IMG/VR virus record: IMGVR_UViG_3300029911_001233
Location: 1-21,115 of that record
Length of the DNA: 21,115 nt
Source of the DNA: a virus
Reading direction: 5' to 3' (one strand)
Made by a program: the position numbers and the translations under genes. A model generated the notes under the pieces. That model was not told where the DNA came from. It did not search any database and saw only the letters and a program-made list of their open reading frames with translations. This document shows, piece after piece, positions 16,565-21,115 of the stretch; the stretch's first letter is position 1, and every line of letters starts with the position of its first letter.

Positions 16565-16975
16565 TTAGTCTCCTAAAACACTATGGTGAATATTACTAGA
16601 ATAATGAGAATGTCCATAACCAGTATTAGCACCACCATCTATTAATAATTTCTTTATAGCAAAATAAGTATCATCATTAATATCGGTTAACCAATCAATA
16701 GCAGTTTTACCTTGTTTATCTTCTTCATCTACATAAGCGCCAAGTTTAATTAACTCTTTTACTGCTTCTATATCTTTATGTTTAACTGCATCTATTAATT
16801 CAGTTGAACCATTTTCTGGGCCAGCACCAGATACTCTATTTTTATGATATTTATAATCATATTCTGAATCAGTATCAGTATTAAAACCAGCAATGTTTTC
16901 TCTGTTTTTATAAGCATAATCATATTCTGAATCAGTATCAGTATTAAAATCTTCAAACGTTTTTAATTTTTTCAT
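16565..16975 (-). CDS. Tagged ankyrin-repeat protein B
   Basis: A 136-residue tandem-duplicate sister of the previous gene. Residues 1-80 are nearly identical (tag, DSEYDYAYKNRENIAGFN, VSGAGPENGSTELIDAVKHKDIEAVKELIKLGA). They diverge in the second ankyrin repeat (KTAIDWLTDINDDTYFAIKKLLIDGGA) and end HSHYSSNIHHSVLGD. It lacks the FNL-type end. The duplicated block of about 670 bases includes promoter-like elements and terminator. Two copies of the AT element lie upstream (16992-17065). Confidence 0.82.
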   Translation of the reverse strand: MKKLKTFEDFNTDTDSEYDYAYKNRENIAGFNTDTDSEYDYKYHKNRVSGAGPENGSTELIDAVKHKDIEAVKELIKLGAYVDEEDKQGKTAIDWLTDINDDTYFAIKKLLIDGGANTGYGHSHYSSNIHHSVLGD

Positions 16976-16991
16976 ATTTTTAATTTTTTTT

Positions 16992-17065
16992 TTGTAATGT
17001 TATATATTAATTAAAAAAATTCATTTTTTAATTTTTTTTTTGTAATGCTATATATTAATTAAAAA
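16992..17065 (-). promoter_or_regulatory. Two copies of the TTAATTAATATATA(G/A)CATTACA element
   Basis: Copies at 16992-17017 and 17040-17065, before ankyrin gene B; part of the same duplicated block as 16307-16377. Confidence 0.5.
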
Positions 17066-17074
17066 AATTCATTT

Positions 17075-17741
17075 TTTATTTACCGAACATTACTGTGGTG
17101 ACTTCAATAATTTAACAAAAATTAACTCAAATATATTAGGTAGAATGAATATAAAGCGTTATCTTTGTCTTGATAACATGGACGTAGGATCATGGAGCCC
17201 GAGAGCGGGGTAATACGTAAATGTTAAAAAACTTCTTATTACTTAATGTTAACTTAACAATATACAAATCATTAACAGTTATAGCAGGAAATTAGTATTA
17301 TACATAATATGTTATTATGCGATTTATGTTAATACATTTATAAATCATTGATACATAGTTATTTAAAATTGAATAATTATATGCATTTTATATACCGTAT
17401 TAACATCTATAATTATGCGTTAATACTGTATATTTCCTGTATATCATTGTAAGTATTTGATTTAAAAGGTGTTGTACATTTGTAAAGAGTTAAATACTTA
17501 ACAAGTTTAAAAAGTGTAGGTTAAAACAGTTAAAGTTATAACATTTAAAAATATGTGTTAACATCTACGTAATGCCCCGCTTTGGAGAATATACTCCAGT
17601 CATTACACTGTCAATCACAATACAAAGATAATACTTTATATTGATTCTACCTAATAATATGTAGTTAAATATCATTAAATCTTTTATAAGTTAAGTATTG
17701 TTAATTTTAACATATCACCACAGTAATATTCGGTAAATAAA
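17075..17741. ncRNA. Candidate large structured RNA (about 665 nt), nested long stems
   Basis: A gene-free stretch in which complementary arms nest in order: 17075-17101 with 17715-17741 (26 of 27 paired), 17117-17125 with 17700-17708, 17134-17168 with 17622-17656 (32 of 35), 17204-17227 with 17558-17581 (21 of 24), CAGGAAAT...AGTATTA near 17284-17299 with 17421-17440, and GTTAATAC 17327-17334 with GTATTAAC 17397-17404. Local hairpins fill the gaps: CCCG-AGAG-CGGG, TGGAG-AATATA-CTCCA, CATAATA-TGT-TATTATG. GC-rich blocks occur only in the stems. The size fits the large phage-associated RNAs (GOLLD, ROOL classes), but I cannot assign a family or strand. Confidence 0.6.
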
Positions 17742-17772
17742 TTTTAATATATATGAATAAAAAAAATATAAT

Positions 17773-19215
17773 ATGAGTGATATAATATATTTGGCAAGTG
17801 AAGAATGGGTGACTAATATAATTAGTGGATTAACTGGTCCTACTGGTTCTACTACTGGATTTGATGGTATTGGTACTCAATATTTAAGTGTATTTGGAAA
17901 AAGTGATCCTAACACAAATGGAATAGAATTACAGAATGTATATAATGTTGCAAAGGCTTTAGTGCCTACATTATATAATCAAGTTAATATAATTATATAT
18001 CCTGGATATTATGGAATGTCTTCTAAGTTAATATTAGATACTCCGTATATAAATTTAATATCATCTACTGGAAATATAGATGTTGAAATAGGCTATGATG
18101 GTACTAGTGTAAATTCAGATTATATTACATTATATGGAATCAAATTTCAAGATGGTGGAATAACTATTAATGGAAGCTACCCAAATTTATATATTGAAAA
18201 TTGTGATCTTTTTGAAGGAAATATATCAAATACAGGCAGAGAACTTTCAGGAACATTTAAAAATATTAGTGGAAATTCTAATTTGTTTAATGGCTATTCT
18301 AAATATTCTGGAATATTTGAAAATATAGATATGGTAGGTGGACCAATTTTTGGTGGAAGTAACGATGCAGAATTTTCTGGTATATTTAAAAATATAACGA
18401 TTGGTGGGGGTGGATCGTTACAAGGAAATATATTCTCAGGTACTTTTAATAATATATCAATAATAAATAATGCGGAAGGATTTAATGGAACTCTTTTTTC
18501 TGGTACATTTAGCGATATATCTACTTATGTTGGTTTTTATGCCCCATATTGGTCTACTGGAACTACTGAATATAGTGGAACTTTTGATAATATAGTTGGG
18601 ACTTCTTCTATTTTTATTTCTAGTTCTAATTATTCTGGTATATTTAAAAATATAAAATCTCCAGTTGCATTTGAATCTGGAAATTATACAGGTGAATTTT
18701 TTGATTGCATAATAGACAATGGATTTAATAGTAATAATTTAGGAGGACAATATTATAATTGTGTAACTCAAGGCGGATTTAATGGTACTATGTATGGTAC
18801 GTGTTACAATTGTATTGGTAATTTTAGTAGTGTTCAATCAGGAGCAATATTATATAATTGTGTAGGTGCTGGTTCTATTAACGTACAATCAGGAGCAACA
18901 TTATATAATTGTGTAGGTGTTAATTCTTTTAATGATGCAACATTATATAATTGTATTGATGGTAATGGTAAAATTATTGGTGGACCAACAATTAGTGGAG
19001 TTTATTATCAAGAAGTGACAGGTGTTACTTCAGTGACAGTTTCATTAGATTCACCATTAAATAATACTGGATATACTATAAATATAACACCAGCATCATT
19101 AGATTCAGCTATTCAATATTATATAACTAATTTAACATTGTCTAGTTTTGATATTATATATGTGAGTACTATAACTGGTATAATTTCATTTTATTGGATT
19201 ATAAATAAGTCATAA
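17773..19215 (+). CDS. Beta-helix tail fibre/adhesin
   Basis: A 480-residue protein. The start MSDIIYLASEEWVTN shares the LASExWV leader with the FISUMP-like adhesins, suggesting the same attachment point. A short collagen-like GLTGPTGSTTG follows, then a right-handed beta-helix-like region with many SGTFKNI/SGIFKNI turns (residues about 155-300) and YNCVG/LYNC turns with a Cys ladder (about 320-400). A final beta-rich domain (TGVTSVTVSLDSPLNNTGYTINITPASLDS...) caps it. There is no clear lyase active site. It is most likely a host-binding fibre or spike. A TTTTAATATATATG element lies upstream and a terminator at 19231-19272. Confidence 0.82.
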   Translation: MSDIIYLASEEWVTNIISGLTGPTGSTTGFDGIGTQYLSVFGKSDPNTNGIELQNVYNVAKALVPTLYNQVNIIIYPGYYGMSSKLILDTPYINLISSTGNIDVEIGYDGTSVNSDYITLYGIKFQDGGITINGSYPNLYIENCDLFEGNISNTGRELSGTFKNISGNSNLFNGYSKYSGIFENIDMVGGPIFGGSNDAEFSGIFKNITIGGGGSLQGNIFSGTFNNISIINNAEGFNGTLFSGTFSDISTYVGFYAPYWSTGTTEYSGTFDNIVGTSSIFISSSNYSGIFKNIKSPVAFESGNYTGEFFDCIIDNGFNSNNLGGQYYNCVTQGGFNGTMYGTCYNCIGNFSSVQSGAILYNCVGAGSINVQSGATLYNCVGVNSFNDATLYNCIDGNGKIIGGPTISGVYYQEVTGVTSVTVSLDSPLNNTGYTINITPASLDSAIQYYITNLTLSSFDIIYVSTITGIISFYWIINKS

Positions 19216-19230
19216 TTATTTAAAAAATGT

Positions 19231-19272
19231 AATTAAAAACTCAGTTAAAATTAATTAACTGAGTTTTTAATT
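19231..19272 (+). terminator. Hairpin terminator after the beta-helix fibre
   Basis: AATTAAAAACTCAGTTAA and TTAACTGAGTTTTTAATT are perfect 18-base arms around a 6-base loop. Confidence 0.8.
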
Positions 19273-19287
19273 TTAATATATAACTGC

Positions 19288-19566
19288 ATGAAATATATTA
19301 AAGAATTTGAAAGTAATACTGATAAATATGTAATAGTAACAGATGGTAAAAGAGGATTAGCCGTAGCTATTGATTGTGAAAGTGATCTACAACCTTTTCG
19401 TTATATACCAGCTATTAATGGCCGTCCAGTTAAAACATATACATTAAAAGAAGCTAAAAAAGCAATATCTAAATTTATTATAGAATATAATAATACGTAT
19501 AAATTTAGAATTATGCCAATAGATGATATCAATTTATTAATAAATGTAAATAAATTTAACCTATGA
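19288..19566 (+). CDS. Tagged unknown protein, 92 residues
   Basis: Start tag MKYIKEFESN and end tag NKFNL enclose a compact alpha/beta domain: KYVIVTDGKRGLAVAIDCESDLQPFRYIPAINGRPVKTYTLKEAKKAISKFI. The fold is not recognised; the strand-turn pattern at the start and the following amphipathic helix suggest a small globular domain. The stop TGA overlaps the ATG of the next gene. TTTTAATATATAAC precedes the ATG. Confidence 0.75.
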   Translation: MKYIKEFESNTDKYVIVTDGKRGLAVAIDCESDLQPFRYIPAINGRPVKTYTLKEAKKAISKFIIEYNNTYKFRIMPIDDINLLINVNKFNL

Positions 19567-19835
19567 AATATATTAAAAAATTTGAAGATATATATTTAAG
19601 TGATAGTAAATATAAAGTAGGAGATTATGTTATATCAACTACTAAATACAATAGAAATAAAAGTAATATAAAAGGTATCATATATGAAATTAAATATAAT
19701 AAACGTAATAATTTTTTCGTCTATTATATAAAAGAATATATATCATTTTTAGAAGAAGATGATTTAAGATTAATGACTCCAGATGAAATAGAACAATATG
19801 AACTTGAAAAATTAACTGATAAATTTAATATTTAA
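19563..19835 (+). CDS. Tagged unknown protein, 90 residues
   Basis: MKYIKKFEDI ... TDKFNI. The centre begins KYKVGDYVISTTKYNRNKSNIKGIIYEIKY, the look of a small SH3-like beta-barrel (KVGDYV, then a G-x-I strand), and ends in an acidic helix (EEDDLRLMTPDEIEQYELEKL). The pseudogene at 746-1129 shares KYKVGDYV. It is coupled to the preceding gene by ATGA, and the junction sequence is the same as between the genes at 14900 and 14903. A strong terminator follows. Confidence 0.75.
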   Translation: MKYIKKFEDIYLSDSKYKVGDYVISTTKYNRNKSNIKGIIYEIKYNKRNNFFVYYIKEYISFLEEDDLRLMTPDEIEQYELEKLTDKFNI

Positions 19836-19836
19836 T

Positions 19837-19859
19837 AAGTTCGGTCAGGGAGAAAATGA
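19837..19859 (+). repeat. GC-rich 23-bp direct repeat, copy 1
   Basis: AAGTTCGGTCAGGG then AGAAAATGA. Copy 2 at 19926-19948 has two mismatches. The sequence stands out from its AT-rich surroundings and flanks the hairpin terminator between the tagged gene and the array gene. AAGTTC here can also pair with GAACTT at 19857-19862. Confidence 0.7.
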
Positions 19860-19868
19860 ACTTTTTTT

Positions 19869-19903
19869 AAAATGTCTAATATTTAATCAATATTAGACAT
19901 TTT
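19869..19903. terminator. Strong hairpin terminator, 15-base arms
   Basis: AAAATGTCTAATATT and AATATTAGACATTTT are perfectly complementary around TAATC, isolating the array gene at 20017 from the tagged genes upstream. Confidence 0.8.
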
Positions 19904-19925
19904 AAATTTCTAATAAATTTATTCA

Positions 19926-19948
19926 AAGTTCGGTCAGGGTGAAAGTGA
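19926..19948 (+). repeat. GC-rich 23-bp direct repeat, copy 2
   Basis: AAGTTCGGTCAGGG then TGAAAGTGA, 41 bases upstream of the -7 box of the array-bearing gene. The position would suit a regulatory site, but only two copies are seen. Confidence 0.65.
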
Positions 19949-19988
19949 TATTTTTATTGATTTATACTAAATATTCAATCTATTTTAC

Positions 19989-19996
19989 TATCTTTG
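19989..19996 (+). promoter_or_regulatory. Bacteroidota-type -7 box TATCTTTG before the third array gene
   Basis: TATCTTTG matches TAnnTTTG, 20 bases before the ATG at 20017. Same arrangement as 6813-6820. Confidence 0.5.
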
Positions 19997-20004
19997 TAAA
20001 TTAA

Positions 20005-20777
<773 letters not shown>

Positions 20778-20842
20778 TAAATTGTCATATAACAATAAAT
20801 TAAATGTCATAATAAAATTATTTTGAAATATAAATGTTGATA

Positions 20843-21115
20843 TTATATATTAAATTGTTTAGCATTATTTCTTATTATATAATCATCAATATCTTTTGAT
20901 GTGGCTTTTCTTATTATTAAAGATCTTGGTAATTATATATGATTTATTATCCTTATTTATATCAGTTATTAACCATTTACCTGTGATAAATTGAAGTATT
21001 TTACCAACCTTTTTATCTTGAGAAAATTCGTTATTTTCAGTATTAAAATAATAATCATATAATACAATATTACCTATACTTGGATTATATTTGTTGATTT
21101 TATTATCTTCAAATG
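20843..21115 (-). pseudogene. Frameshifted tagged gene, start beyond the window
   Basis: The minus strand from the right edge reads FEDNKINKYNPSIGNIVLYDYYFN and continues through KKVGKILQFITGKWLITDINKDNKSYIIT, but this frame stops at 20886. A second frame supplies the expected finish, LIIRKATSKDIDDYIIRNN, and then AKQFNI with a stop at 20843. FED at the edge fits the end of an MKxIKxFED tag whose first codons lie just outside. One inserted or missing base near 20928-20935 joins the frames. A small domain with a YNPSIGNIVLYDYYF strand pattern, broadly like the KVGDYV proteins. Confidence 0.6.

Noticed and set aside
17075-17741. Group I or group II intron, or insertion sequence with inverted ends
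   Set aside because: No transposase, intron-encoded protein or interrupted gene is present, and the complementary arms continue inward in nested order rather than sitting only at the ends.

Overview
The window looks like an accessory and structural-gene region from a large, very AT-rich tailed phage (or prophage) of a Bacteroidota host. The clues are tail-fibre-type proteins (an N-terminal [13 protein letters not shown] motif, 9-residue and beta-helix repeats, and C-terminal ends of the AGLTAGQLYTTTGSLKIV type), FISUMP-like domains typical of Bacteroidota, no evident Shine-Dalgarno sites, and TAnnTTTG boxes like the Bacteroidota -7 element. Stops are TAA, TGA and at least one TAG, so the genetic code appears standard. 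No polymerase, integrase, reverse transcriptase, cas gene or tRNA is visible.

Layout. Positions 1-6713 hold mostly minus-strand tail/adhesin genes: a partial fibre, a small membrane protein, a decayed gene, a Thr-repeat fibre protein, a nonapeptide-repeat fibre and two FISUMP-type adhesins. Small unknown genes and hairpin terminators lie between them. Positions 6839-10224 hold a plus-strand run of six intact paralogues plus one wreck of an unrecognised Trp/Cys-rich domain of about 105 residues. The last two intact genes run straight into a repeat-spacer array. Positions 10310-13134 and 14715-16975 hold minus-strand genes that mostly begin MKxIKxFE and end [KQN]FN[LIM], wrapped around different cargo (leucine-rich repeats, ankyrin repeats, unknown domains). 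Positions 13135-14694 are non-coding by normal criteria but rich in repeats and hairpins. Positions 16976-17772 contain a nested set of long complementary arms that looks like a large structured RNA of about 665 nt. After 17773 come a beta-helix fibre, two more tagged genes, a seventh array-bearing paralogue (20017) and a frameshifted tagged gene at the right edge.

The standout is the array family. At 9413-9575, 9889-10187 and 20320-20749 a 35-nt sequence encoding [12 protein letters not shown] recurs every 66 nt, separated by unique segments of about 31 nt. That is CRISPR geometry (about 36 + 30), yet the array is the in-frame 3' end of a protein gene. Differences between repeats are mostly synonymous. 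The spacers differ completely from each other and reach about 55% GC in a genome of roughly a quarter GC. One array is thrown out of frame by a single missing base in one spacer. Older paralogues upstream keep faint traces of the same 22-residue period.

Working model (inference): the fibre genes are late structural genes behind TATATATA-type promoters. The tagged genes may be packaged or delivered cargo swapped as cassettes. The array genes may be expressed early from a host-type promoter and diversified by gain and loss of spacer units.
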